Shown here in pieces: positions 15,524 to 25,052 of a stretch of 64,000 nt of DNA. The position numbers were made by a program, and so were the translations under genes. The stretch comes from Candidatus Brocadia pituitae (GTDB lineage: Bacteria; Planctomycetota; Brocadiia; Brocadiales; Brocadiaceae), in the NCBI GenBank assembly GCA_017347445.1, contig AP021856.1, positions 1,868,613 through 1,932,612 of the forward strand, in the 5' to 3' direction. The notes beneath the pieces were generated by a model. It was not told the origin of the DNA, made no database searches, and saw only the letters and a program-made list of their open reading frames with translations. The stretch's first letter is position 1. Each line of letters begins with the position of its first letter.

Positions 15524-17017
15524 ATGGCACTAAAATTTTACAATTCACTAACGAAAAAGAAGGAAATCTTTACCCCCTTGCATGAAGGTCTTGTGAACAT
15601 GTATGTCTGCGGTCCAACCGTGTATGACCACCCGCATATCGGACATGCCAAGAGCTATGTGAGTTTTGACGTAATTGTCCGTTACCTTCGATACCTGGGT
15701 TATAAAGTTCGCTATGTACAGAACATTACCGACGTTGGACACCTGACCGACAATGCTGACACCGGTGAGGACAAGATACTCAAGCGTGCACAGAGAGAAC
15801 GGCTGGAACCCGCAGAACTCGTCGAGATTTATACCCGAAGTTATTTCGAGGATATGGATGCCCTGAACAATGTGAGGCCGGATATCTCGCCACGGGCAAC
15901 GGCACATATCCCTGAACAAATTGAACTCGTGGAAAAGTTAATTGAAAAAGGGTTTGCCTATGTATCAAACGGTTCCGTCTATTTTAACGTCAATAATTTT
16001 AAGGAATATGGAAAACTCTCCGGCAGAATACAGGAGGAACTGGAGGCAGGTGCACGCATAGAAATCAATCCTGAAAAAAGAAACCCTGCTGATTTTGCGC
16101 TCTGGAAGAAGGCAGAGCCCGGTCACATCATGCGGTGGAAAAGTCCCTGGGGAGAGGGATTTCCAGGCTGGCATCTTGAATGTTCCGCCATGTCGATGAA
16201 ATATCTCGGACAGACCCTGGATATTCATGGGGGCGGACTGGAAAATATCTTTCCCCATCATGAATGTGAGATTGCCCAGAGTGAAGCGGCGAATCGTGTT
16301 CCTTTCGTGAAATACTGGATACATAACAACATGGTTACCGTAAATGGCCAAAAAATGGGAAAATCCCTTGGAAATTTTATTACCCTCAAGGATGCCTTTA
16401 AAAAATACCATCCGTTCACGGTCCGGTTCTTCATCCTCAATACCCACTACCGCAGCCCGTTGGACTTTAGTAACGAGGCGCTGGATGCTGCAGACAAAGG
16501 TCTCGAACGGTTACTCAATACCATAAAAAACCTGTGGGAACGGATCGATTCCGCAAAGGATGGGTCACTTCCTGATGTCCTCTCCGAAAGGTTGGAACAC
16601 TGCAAAAAGGCATTCATCGAGGCAATGGACGAAGACATCAACACCTCCAGCGCAATTGCCGCCCTTTTTGACTTGTCAAAAGAGGTCAATACCTTGCTTA
16701 ACTCTGGCCAGGAGATCAGTAAGAAATGTCTGGAAGACGTTGACGCACTGTATCAGCAACTTGGCGGCGATATCCTGGGGATTATCCCGAAACGCAGTGA
16801 TAGAAGGCCAAAGACACTGGCTACAACCTTTGAATTTTCTTGGCAAGTAGAAGATAAAACAACTGAAGATATCATGAAAGTGCTTGTCGACACCCGCAAT
16901 GAACTGCGGAAGGCTAAACAGTGGCAGTTATCGGATTTCATCCGTAACAAACTCTCGGAAATAGGCATCGCGCTGGATGATAAACCAGACGGTACCACAT
17001 GGAAAAAGACAAAATAA
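15524..17017 (+). CDS. cysS: Cysteine--tRNA ligase
   Basis: Class I synthetase charging tRNA-Cys. The 497-residue protein has the zinc ligands and substrate site of the family: YVCGPTVYDHPHIGHAKSY (residues 27-45, Cys29 and HIGH), GWHLECSAMSM, and HHECEIAQSEA. The signature loop KMGKSLGNF (about residue 273) replaces KMSKS. The C-terminal helical and DALR-type domains are present. The HD-domain gene begins only six bases after the stop, so the two are probably one transcript. Confidence 0.97.
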   Translation: MALKFYNSLTKKKEIFTPLHEGLVNMYVCGPTVYDHPHIGHAKSYVSFDVIVRYLRYLGYKVRYVQNITDVGHLTDNADTGEDKILKRAQRERLEPAELVEIYTRSYFEDMDALNNVRPDISPRATAHIPEQIELVEKLIEKGFAYVSNGSVYFNVNNFKEYGKLSGRIQEELEAGARIEINPEKRNPADFALWKKAEPGHIMRWKSPWGEGFPGWHLECSAMSMKYLGQTLDIHGGGLENIFPHHECEIAQSEAANRVPFVKYWIHNNMVTVNGQKMGKSLGNFITLKDAFKKYHPFTVRFFILNTHYRSPLDFSNEALDAADKGLERLLNTIKNLWERIDSAKDGSLPDVLSERLEHCKKAFIEAMDEDINTSSAIAALFDLSKEVNTLLNSGQEISKKCLEDVDALYQQLGGDILGIIPKRSDRRPKTLATTFEFSWQVEDKTTEDIMKVLVDTRNELRKAKQWQLSDFIRNKLSEIGIALDDKPDGTTWKKTK

Positions 17018-17023
17018 GAAAAT

Positions 17024-17677
17024 ATGATTACATTAGAACAAGTCAAAAACCATCCGGACGTCAAGGTATGTATAAAAAGAGCCAATGATTTTTTAGGGGT
17101 GATTGGTTATACGGAACATGGAGAACGTCACGGAAATTATGTAGCGAGAAACGCGCGAAAAATTTTACAAGAACTTGGTTATGATGCAAATACGTGTGAA
17201 CTTGCGGCCATTTCCGGATACATTCATGATATTGGAAACGTGGTCAGCCGTCATTCGCATCAGGAACATAGTGCGCACTTAGCCGGTCAATTCTTACGAG
17301 AGCTCAACATGCCCGTGGAAGACCGTGTGCTCGTCATGAGTGCGGTAGGCAATCATGACGAAGGCACCTGCGACATTGTCAGTCCAGTATCTGCGGCGCT
17401 TATTATCGCAGATAAATCCGATGTCCACCGGTCGAGGGTAAGAAGCACAAAGGAGATCACCTTTGACATCCACGACCGGGTCAATTACGCCGTAACAAAA
17501 TCTGAGCTGTTTATAGACGTACCCAAAAAGGCAATCACCCTCAATCTTGATATTGACAAGGAGATCTCGGATATGGTTGAATATTTTGAGATCTTTACCG
17601 CCCGCATGGTTGCCTGCCGTCGCGCCGCAAAACTCCTCGGGTGTACGTTTGACGTAAAGGTAAATGGCGCGATGTAA
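17024..17677 (+). CDS. HD-domain phosphohydrolase
   Basis: A metal-dependent phosphohydrolase of 217 residues. The HD pattern is visible as H...GYIHDIGN (about residue 67) with a further HSHQEHSAHLA and NHDEGTC downstream supplying metal ligands. The N-terminal part is short, with no sensor domain. The substrate is unknown; HD proteins of this size act on nucleotides or phosphoesters. It shares the cysS transcript. A stem-loop follows at 17689-17718. Confidence 0.8.
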   Translation: MITLEQVKNHPDVKVCIKRANDFLGVIGYTEHGERHGNYVARNARKILQELGYDANTCELAAISGYIHDIGNVVSRHSHQEHSAHLAGQFLRELNMPVEDRVLVMSAVGNHDEGTCDIVSPVSAALIIADKSDVHRSRVRSTKEITFDIHDRVNYAVTKSELFIDVPKKAITLNLDIDKEISDMVEYFEIFTARMVACRRAAKLLGCTFDVKVNGAM

Positions 17678-17688
17678 TGTTATTAGGT

Positions 17689-17718
17689 GCTGAAGAGATA
17701 AATTTTTACCTCTTCAGC
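17689..17718 (+). terminator. Hairpin after the HD-domain gene
   Basis: GCTGAAGAG (17689-17697) pairs with CTCTTCAGC (17710-17718), nine perfect base pairs and a 12-base loop, starting 12 bases after the stop codon. The following tract is A/T-rich (AAAAATATTTCTTT) rather than a clean T-run, so efficiency is uncertain. Confidence 0.55.
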
Positions 17719-17807
17719 AAAAATATTTCTTTAACACATAACACAGCACAGCCGCAACCAAGCCTCCTCTATCGGTAGGATAAGCGTCCCTGCTTGTCAT
17801 TATGACG

Positions 17808-17987
17808 TCAACTTAGATGCTCCCTTGATATTCCCGCCAATTTCAAATGTTCGAGGCTATTGAGCAATGTCTTACGCCCGGACGTAAATATGGCGTAAAT
17901 GGTCTTTCTGAAGAATGGATAATCTGTTATTTACAAACTGCTTATACCATAAATACGGAGGTTCGTCGAATGTACCGGCGTAAAATC
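17808..17987 (-). pseudogene. Broken fragment of a second rsmA (ksgA) gene
   Basis: On the minus strand the frame reads FTPVHSTNLRIYG, then TAA, then ITDYPFFRKTIYAIFTSGRKTLLNSLEHL and AGISREHLS, ending in TGA at 17808. The intact rsmA (29914-30879) has in the same order RPEVHSAIVRI, ITDYPLFKNIIHAIFTSRRKT, NSLERL and ISREHLKG. Only this C-terminal part survives, with an internal stop and an early end. The DNA differs at many positions from the intact copy, so it is not a recent duplicate. Nothing else recognisable lies in 17988-18152. Confidence 0.8.
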
Positions 17988-18152
17988 AGGGCTAGTAAAA
18001 TAACACATTAGTAACGAAATATATAAGTATTATCCAACAGTGTAATAATGCAGTAATTACCAATACAATATGAATCGTAACCAACATGTCCAAATACCAG
18101 GTCAAACCTAACCAATTCCAGCGTTTTTTTGCGATTGCCCTTTCTACAGCTA

Positions 18153-19297
18153 GTGTATACTTGCAAAAATAAGTTAAATATAGTAGACTCCTTTTATTTC
18201 TATATGAAGGAGGTCTGCCATGCCAAGAAAAGCACCAATACCTTGTTGTTCGGAGCAAGATCGGCAGATTCTTGCCGAATGGGCTAATAGTCGGAGTGCA
18301 GAGTGGAGGCTTGTTGGACGAGCTAAAATCATGAACATGCTGCTTGCCGGAGAGCAGGTGAATAAGGTGGCCACAGCCCTTGGGACATCCCAGAAAACTG
18401 TTATTGAGTGGCGTGGTCGCTTTAGTACAAACGGGATCAAAGGCTTGTACGATCTGCCTCGTTCCGGCAAACCTGCGAAATATGATAAGGAGTTTCGCAA
18501 TCAGGTTTTGAAGACATTGGAGCTTGAGCCGCCAAAAGGACAGGCAAGTTGGGATGGTCCCTCCCTTGCAAAGCATTTGGGGGCATCAGACGATGCCATC
18601 TGGCGTATTCTTCGAAAGGAAGGCATTTGCCTTGCGCGGCAAAGAAGCTGGTGTGTGAGTACTGACCCGGAATTTACGACCAAGGCGGCTGATATCGTAG
18701 GTTTATACCTGTCCCCGCCAGAGAATGCCATAGTGATTTCTGTTGACGAAAAGCCAAGTATACAAGCTTTAGAGCGAACCAAAGGCTATGTATGTACAAG
18801 CAACAGAAAAATCGTACATGGTCTTAAAAGTACCTATAAGCGTCATGGGACGCTGAACCTGTTTGCAGCTCTCAACGTGGCAACAGGAACTATTCATACG
18901 CAAACAACAGAATTAAAAAGACGAGTGGAATTTCTGGCATTCATGGATCAACTGCTTTTGGATTTACCGGATAGCGACAAGAAGGAAATCCATGTTATTC
19001 TCGACAACTACTGTATTCACAAGCGAAACGGGGAATGGTTGGCAGCACACCCGAATGTTAAATTCCATTTTACACCTACTTCTGCAAGTTGGCTCAATCA
19101 GGTGGAAATATGGTTTGGTATTCTTTCGAGAAAAGCTTTGAAGAACGCCAGCTTTAAAAGTGTTGAGCAATTGAGGTGTGCAATCGAGGCATTCATCGAA
19201 GCTTATCAACCGAATGCAAAACCTTTCGTGTGGCGTAAGAGAGAGGTTAAGGGTTCGCAATTAAGAAATACTATAATGAATTTATGCAATTAAGCAC
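18153..19297. mobile_element. IS630-family insertion sequence
   Basis: The element is 1145 bp, bounded by TA on both sides (18151-18152 and 19298-19299), the target duplication expected for IS630. The ends are imperfect inverted repeats: the left begins GTGTATACTTGCAAAAAT and the right, inverted, GTGCTTAATTGCATAAAT. It carries one intact transposase gene. It is inserted in the stop codon of the cytochrome peroxidase gene. Confidence 0.9.
18220..19293 (+). CDS. IS630-family transposase
   Basis: DDE transposase of 357 residues. The N-terminal half holds two helix-turn-helix regions (VNKVATALGTSQKTVIEW around residue 47 and LAKHLGASDDAIWRIL around 108). The catalytic core has Asp in VISVDEKPSIQ, Asp in VILDNYCIH and Glu in SWLNQVEIWF, with 33 residues between the second Asp and Glu as expected for IS630. 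Ribosome-binding site GAAGGAGG lies just upstream. All catalytic residues are present, so the element may still be mobile. Confidence 0.95.
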   Translation: MPRKAPIPCCSEQDRQILAEWANSRSAEWRLVGRAKIMNMLLAGEQVNKVATALGTSQKTVIEWRGRFSTNGIKGLYDLPRSGKPAKYDKEFRNQVLKTLELEPPKGQASWDGPSLAKHLGASDDAIWRILRKEGICLARQRSWCVSTDPEFTTKAADIVGLYLSPPENAIVISVDEKPSIQALERTKGYVCTSNRKIVHGLKSTYKRHGTLNLFAALNVATGTIHTQTTELKRRVEFLAFMDQLLLDLPDSDKKEIHVILDNYCIHKRNGEWLAAHPNVKFHFTPTSASWLNQVEIWFGILSRKALKNASFKSVEQLRCAIEAFIEAYQPNAKPFVWRKREVKGSQLRNTIMNLCN

Positions 19298-21576
19298 TAG
19301 AACGGTGTGATCTCCAGAAAACATTTGAGTGGTGTTGCAGAACCGCCGGCACCCACAGCCGGGATATCCATCAAATTGTCAGTGCCGTCCGGGTTGTCTC
19401 CGTTAGGAACCGACAACTGCGGATGGTCGAACGGCGCTCGTTGCCAACGCACACGTTCGTCCGTGAGGGAGAGCATGAAGGCCACCAGGCTACTTTTTTG
19501 AGCGCCGAATAAATTAAGAAACACTATAGCCGGGGCCTTTGTCGTGGCATTGGGAAAGTCACCGCCGGCATTATAGAAATCCAATACCTGCGTCAGCGTG
19601 GACTTACCTCCGTTGTGGAAATAGGGGCCGTTTAACTCCACATTGCGCAGACCAGACGTCTTGAATGCGCTGGTAACATTGGCATTCTCGGTCTTATGGA
19701 GAGGACCAGATAACAGTGGGAATCCCGATTTGTTCACTATCTGATCAGGAAACACCGTAGTTCCTGTGCCGCAGCAGCCCAGGCTGTTTCCTGGGATCTT
19801 GATGAAGGTCGGATCCGGCAGCGACTGAAAGAACTTTGTCCACGACAAGGGTTTCGTGTCGCCGGAATCTGGTCCGTCGAGCCCACCGCCAAGTCCTGTG
19901 TCATCAATGGTGGGACGAACGCCTATGTCGTACCAGCCGGTGTCATAGGTAGCCACAGGAAGGTCTATTGGCGGTACTGTAACCTTGGATTTGCTGGTTA
20001 CATTAACGGCGTATGTATTAGGGTCAAAGGTAATGGCATCCGCCCCGAGTGGCACGGAACTCAGCGGACCTGGTGGTGCCCAGCTCATATTCATAAACAT
20101 CCGTTCCATCCTGAGATCAAAACGTGCCCCCTTGAATGCTCTGCCCTCTGTTTCATTACCCATACCCGACAGATTACCCACGGAGGCGCTGGTGGTCTCG
20201 GCGCCCAGGTGGCACCCGATACAACCTACACCGGAGCCTGACTGGATTGGAAACGAAGGCGGAGGAGCCACAGGTAACTCAAAGAGAGCAAGTCCCTCCA
20301 TGATATCAGCACGAGTGATACTTATTCCTTCTTCTGCAAGCCGCCTCACCGTCTGGTCAAGGAGAGTGGGGTCATTACCTGTCAGTGCTCCGGTAAGCGG
20401 GTCAAATGTTCTTGTCGCCAGGTACTGATCCATAGGGGAATCGTTCGACACCAGGGTGGCCTCGTAGAGCATGATGGAGAGTCCCCAGAAGAGAGAGAAG
20501 TTGGCTTCCATCATTGAATAGGATTTACCATCCACGGTGATTTTTTCCCAGGTATTCCACCACTCAGGCCGGAAGGCATCCTGGATCATAGATGCGTAAG
20601 TGGTCTTAAGGCCGGTTGGGGTATCCGCAACGGCGCCCAGCACGCTGTCGGCCGGACTCACTTGCTGGAGTCTCAGCGGCTTCAGGAAAAGCGCCTTCTT
20701 TCCGACATCCGGGAAGGTTCGCCCGGCGGCGGACATCTCTGCGTGGCTAAGCAGTGGCCCCACGGCCTGTGACGCCAGGCTTGCATTTTGGATGTTGATA
20801 ACAACTTTAACCGGGGTTCCTCCAGTGTGCGCCACCCAGACGTGGGCGGAGGTATCTCTGCTCCCGAACGGGTTCACGCCATTGAAATCCGGCTGGGCAC
20901 GTCCATCCCAAAAGTTGCGGTGGTTGAAAACCGCATTGATCACGGTCGGCGCGTTCCGCCGTGTCACCTGACGAAAACCGGTGGGGGTTGTTGTCAACTC
21001 CGCACCGAACTCGTCTATGCCTAGAAAATTGCTTTTACGAACACCCTGAGAGCCGATGATATCATCGTAATTCTTGTTGATAGGGAAAGATGATGGCGGG
21101 AGTTCGGCGTTCGGCTTGGGGAGGACGTCAAATGTCTCGTTGGGACCTGGGTTGAGCTGGTTTATGGTTCGTACGTCAGCACCTGCATGGAAGTGGCATG
21201 TGGCGCATGCCGTCTTATTGTCGCTACCCATCTGCATGTCCCAAAACAGGGCCTTGCCCAACCTGATGGCAGCTTTAGGATCCGCGATGTACTCTGAAAG
21301 ATCGGCTCTCAGCGTCGGTAAACCGGTGGTCTCATCCGGCGGGAAAATCGGATTAGGCACCGTCTTGAGTGATTCCATATGAATAGCGGGCTCTGCCCCG
21401 GGGCCAAAACCCTCTCCTGGGCACGTAAATGTCTGCACCTGAGCTTGCGAAACGTCAGTCAGAAACCCCAAACCCATCAGAGCTACTACAATTACTGTCT
21501 TACTGAATGAAAGTTGATTTAGGACGATCTTTCCAATGCAAATTACATCATAAAACCCTCTCGCAAAACTCTTCAT
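19297..21576 (-). CDS. Di-heme cytochrome c peroxidase/MauG-family protein, long form
   Basis: Exported c-type cytochrome of 759 residues, about twice the length of bacterial CcpA. An N-terminal hydrophobic stretch at about residues 28-45 ends in SQAQV, a likely signal peptidase site. Two heme-binding motifs are visible, CATCH (about residue 120) and CIGCH (about 450), each followed by sequence of the CCP/MauG type; GPYFHNGGKSTLTQVLDFY near the C-terminus is also typical. Periplasmic location follows. Its start has GGAGGAATATT in front. It is the last gene of the copper block, 167 bp after the RND pump. The IS630 element abuts its stop codon, of which the last base is the terminal base of the element. 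Confidence 0.88.
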   Translation of the reverse strand: MKSFARGFYDVICIGKIVLNQLSFSKTVIVVALMGLGFLTDVSQAQVQTFTCPGEGFGPGAEPAIHMESLKTVPNPIFPPDETTGLPTLRADLSEYIADPKAAIRLGKALFWDMQMGSDNKTACATCHFHAGADVRTINQLNPGPNETFDVLPKPNAELPPSSFPINKNYDDIIGSQGVRKSNFLGIDEFGAELTTTPTGFRQVTRRNAPTVINAVFNHRNFWDGRAQPDFNGVNPFGSRDTSAHVWVAHTGGTPVKVVINIQNASLASQAVGPLLSHAEMSAAGRTFPDVGKKALFLKPLRLQQVSPADSVLGAVADTPTGLKTTYASMIQDAFRPEWWNTWEKITVDGKSYSMMEANFSLFWGLSIMLYEATLVSNDSPMDQYLATRTFDPLTGALTGNDPTLLDQTVRRLAEEGISITRADIMEGLALFELPVAPPPSFPIQSGSGVGCIGCHLGAETTSASVGNLSGMGNETEGRAFKGARFDLRMERMFMNMSWAPPGPLSSVPLGADAITFDPNTYAVNVTSKSKVTVPPIDLPVATYDTGWYDIGVRPTIDDTGLGGGLDGPDSGDTKPLSWTKFFQSLPDPTFIKIPGNSLGCCGTGTTVFPDQIVNKSGFPLLSGPLHKTENANVTSAFKTSGLRNVELNGPYFHNGGKSTLTQVLDFYNAGGDFPNATTKAPAIVFLNLFGAQKSSLVAFMLSLTDERVRWQRAPFDHPQLSVPNGDNPDGTDNLMDIPAVGAGGSATPLKCFLEITPF

Positions 21577-21743
21577 AATATTCCTCCATTTATTTTGAAA
21601 AAACGTGTCTTTCTGTCAGATGAGCCGATAAATGCAATACCATGGTGTATCCAAATCTACGTAATAATTAACAACATGAACGATAGTAAACATAAAGAGT
21701 ACATTGTCATTCCTTTGAAGCAGGTGCTTCGTCTTGATGTCTC

Positions 21744-24700
21744 TTACAAAATTGCTAAATTGCGATTGTTTGCTCCTTGAGCGCAGGGTCCTTTCTTCAT
21801 CTCAAAATGCCACTTCCATATCTCGTAAATTACCGGGTATACGAGCAACTCCAGCAAAAAAGAGGTGAATATCCCTCCAATCAGAGGCGCAGCGATCCGT
21901 TTCATGACGTCGGAACCCGTGCCAATAGACCACATGATAGGTACGAGTCCAAAGAACGTAGTGGCCACGGTCATAAATTTGGGTCGTATCCGTTTGACCG
22001 CTCCCCGGATAATTGCACTGTGCAACTCACTCAGGTTGCCAAGCCGTCCTTCTTTTTTTGCCTGTTCATACGAAAGGTCGAGATAGAGGAGCATGAAGAT
22101 CCCTGTTTCAGCATCTACCCCCAGCAAGGCGATCAACCCTACCCACACCCCGATGCTCATGTTATAACCAAGCAGATATAAAAGCCACACTGCACCGATG
22201 GCAGAAAATGGTACCGCCAGCAGGACAATGAATGTCCTGGTCATCGACCGTGTGTTCAGATAAAGCAGGAACAAGACCAGCAAAAAAGTCAGTGGCACAA
22301 CAATCTTCAGGCGCGCCCAGATCCGCTCCATAGCTTCATATTGTCCGCTCCAGGATATGGCATAGCCAGGCGGCAGTATTACGGTATCCCTTATCAGTGG
22401 CCCGGCCTCTGCAATGTAGCTGCCAGCGTCCCGCCCATCAATGTCCACGTAAACATACCCGGTCAGCATGCCGTCTTCGTCCCGAATCATAGAGGGCCCG
22501 GCAGTTGCACGGATCCGAGCGAGCTGGTCAAGCGGAACCTGTCTCAGTCCTTCCGGAGCAGACACGAGAACACGTTCCAGGTCTCCCATATCTGTACGGA
22601 AATCACGCATATAGCGCACATTGACCGGATAACGTTCCCGCCCCTCCACGGCGGTGGTTACATTTTCACCACCGATAGCGTTCTGGACTGCTGCCTGTGC
22701 TTCATCAATATTCAAACCGTACAACGCCAGTTCATTGCGATCCCATTCAATGTCGAGAAAGTATCCGCTGCCGGTGCGCTCCGCAAAAACGCTGCGGGTT
22801 CCTCTGACGGAAGGCAATATGGATTCAATTTGCGTCCCCAGCTCTTCAATTACCCCGACATCTGAACCAGAAATCTTGAGACCTATCGGAGTGCGTATGC
22901 CGGTGGATAGCATGTCGATCCGTCCTTTGATTGGCATGGTCCAGCCATTGGCCAGCCCGGGTAGCCGTAAAGCGTTGTTCAATTCGGTGATTAGTTGTTC
23001 CTGAGAAATGTGATCAGGGGTAACGTGGCGCAAGATCACTTTGAACCATTCCGGAGCCCACGCCGAATACCAGGTGTTCACCCGGCGCCATTCAGCCATG
23101 GGGTGGAGCGTGATTACGGTTTCAAACATGGACAGAGGCGCAGGGTCAGTAGAGGTTTCCGCCCGGCCGGCCTTGCCCAGCACCCGATCAACTTCCGGGA
23201 ACTGTTTGATGATGCGGTCAGTAACCTGGAGCAGCTTCTGCGTTTCCGTAATGGAAATGCCAGGCATGGTGGAAGGCATATACAGAAGCGCTCCTTCATC
23301 CAAAGGGGGCATGAACTCTGATCCCAGTTTCTGAAATACCGGAATGGTGACGGCAATCATAGCCAGCGCGCCAGTGATTACCACCCCCTTATGCTGTAGC
23401 GACCATTCGACCGCTGGCTGATAAAGACGGATCAGGAAGCGGCTAATGGGGTGCCTCTCCTCAGCATGGATGGTCCCCACCAGGACACGGTTCGCCGCCC
23501 GGCTTAGCCATACCGGGCGAAAGTTGAAATTCTTCAGGAACATAAATGTGACCCGCAAGGCCGGATCCAAGGTAATCGCCAGAACGGCTGCAATTATCAT
23601 GGCGAGATTTTTCGTGTAGGCAAGAGGCTTAAAAAGTCGCCCTTCCTGCGCCTCCAGGGTGAGGACGGGAAGGAATGAGACAGCGATCACCAGCAGGGCA
23701 AAAAAACTCGGTCCGGCGACCTGCTTTACGGCGTTGATCACAACCGCCTGGCTATTCTCACGACTGCCTGAACATTTCCATTCCTCCAGTTTTTTGTGGG
23801 TCTGCTCCACCACCACGATGGACGCATCCACCATTGCTCCAATGGCTATGGCAATGCCACCAAGAGACATAATATTAGCATTTACTCCCATGAGCCGGAA
23901 CGGGATAAAGGAAAGGAGCACGGCAACCGGAATGGTAATCGCCGGTATGATGGCACTAGGGAAATGCCAGAGAAAGAAGAGTATAACAAGCGTCACGGTT
24001 ACGATGATTTCCATCAGGTTAATCTTCAGATTATCGATGGCCCGCAGAATCAGGTCAGAACGGTCATAAATGGGAAGCACCCTCACACCGGAAGGAAGCC
24101 CTGGCTCGATCTCCCGGATTTTGACCTTCACCCGTTTAATGACATCCAGTGCATTTTGTCCCTGCCTCATGATAACGATTCCGGAAACGACTTCTCCCGT
24201 ACCGTCCAGGTCAGAAACTCCCCTGCGGATATCCGGTCCCAAAACTACTTGCCCTATATCTTTTACACGAATAGGGACGCCAGTTTCACTGGTCGTGACA
24301 ACGATGTTTTCAAGGTCACGGCTGGAACGCGCGTAACCACGGCTTCGCACCATATATTCAGTTCCGCCAAACTCTACCAGACGTCCCCCTGCTTCATCGT
24401 TGCCGCCGCGCACCGCATCCACCACGCGTCGTATTGAAATACCGTAAGATTGAAGCAGGTTGGGGTCCACATTTACCTGATACTGCTTTCCAAAACCACC
24501 GATGGGGGCCACTTCTGCAACTCCCGGAACGGACTTCAGATAGTAGCGCAGGTACCAGTCCTGATAAGAACGGAGTTCAGCCAGGCTGTACTGACCAGTT
24601 GAATCCACGAGGGCATATTGGAAGATCCAGCCCAGACCAGTGGCATCCGGCCCCAGTTCGGTTTTTACCCCCTGGGGAAGATGCGGCAACACTGAGGCAA

Positions 24701-25052
24701 GATATTCCTGCGTCCGGGACCGTGCCCAATAGATGTCCGTACCCTCCTCAAAAACAACATAGACAAAGGAGTAACCAAAATCTGAAAAACCTCGCACAGC
24801 TTTCACCCTGGGCGCACCCAGCATTGCTGTCACAATGGGATAGGTTACCTGGTCTTCGAGGATGTCCGGACTGCGATCCCAGCGCGAATAAATGATCACC
24901 TGTGTATCGCTGAGGTCAGGGATGGCGTCCATGGGGACTTGGTGCATTGACCACCAACCCAACAGGCAGGCAGCGGCTACCATCAGAAAGACGATAGCCC
25001 GATTTTTTACCGATAAATCAATGATCTGGTTAATCATGGATGGAATCTCCAT
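21744..25052 (-). CDS. cusA: CusA/CzcA-type heavy-metal RND efflux pump
   Basis: Inner-membrane proton-driven pump of 1102 residues, about 1,040 being usual. Family features include the N-terminal IPDLSDTQVIIYSRW, PDATGLGWIFQYAL, the transmembrane stretch GAMVDASIVVVEQTHKKLE, and GVDAETGIFMLLYLD. Methionines at positions used by CusA for Cu(I)/Ag(I) appear conserved (LYMPSTMPGIS and DMLSTGIRTPIGL), which favours copper or silver over zinc or cobalt. Its start overlaps the end of the adaptor gene by 23 bp. An outer-membrane CusC-type channel is not in the block and would have to come from elsewhere. Confidence 0.92.
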   Translation of the reverse strand: MEIPSMINQIIDLSVKNRAIVFLMVAAACLLGWWSMHQVPMDAIPDLSDTQVIIYSRWDRSPDILEDQVTYPIVTAMLGAPRVKAVRGFSDFGYSFVYVVFEEGTDIYWARSRTQEYLASVLPHLPQGVKTELGPDATGLGWIFQYALVDSTGQYSLAELRSYQDWYLRYYLKSVPGVAEVAPIGGFGKQYQVNVDPNLLQSYGISIRRVVDAVRGGNDEAGGRLVEFGGTEYMVRSRGYARSSRDLENIVVTTSETGVPIRVKDIGQVVLGPDIRRGVSDLDGTGEVVSGIVIMRQGQNALDVIKRVKVKIREIEPGLPSGVRVLPIYDRSDLILRAIDNLKINLMEIIVTVTLVILFFLWHFPSAIIPAITIPVAVLLSFIPFRLMGVNANIMSLGGIAIAIGAMVDASIVVVEQTHKKLEEWKCSGSRENSQAVVINAVKQVAGPSFFALLVIAVSFLPVLTLEAQEGRLFKPLAYTKNLAMIIAAVLAITLDPALRVTFMFLKNFNFRPVWLSRAANRVLVGTIHAEERHPISRFLIRLYQPAVEWSLQHKGVVITGALAMIAVTIPVFQKLGSEFMPPLDEGALLYMPSTMPGISITETQKLLQVTDRIIKQFPEVDRVLGKAGRAETSTDPAPLSMFETVITLHPMAEWRRVNTWYSAWAPEWFKVILRHVTPDHISQEQLITELNNALRLPGLANGWTMPIKGRIDMLSTGIRTPIGLKISGSDVGVIEELGTQIESILPSVRGTRSVFAERTGSGYFLDIEWDRNELALYGLNIDEAQAAVQNAIGGENVTTAVEGRERYPVNVRYMRDFRTDMGDLERVLVSAPEGLRQVPLDQLARIRATAGPSMIRDEDGMLTGYVYVDIDGRDAGSYIAEAGPLIRDTVILPPGYAISWSGQYEAMERIWARLKIVVPLTFLLVLFLLYLNTRSMTRTFIVLLAVPFSAIGAVWLLYLLGYNMSIGVWVGLIALLGVDAETGIFMLLYLDLSYEQAKKEGRLGNLSELHSAIIRGAVKRIRPKFMTVATTFFGLVPIMWSIGTGSDVMKRIAAPLIGGIFTSFLLELLVYPVIYEIWKWHFEMKKGPCAQGANNRNLAIL

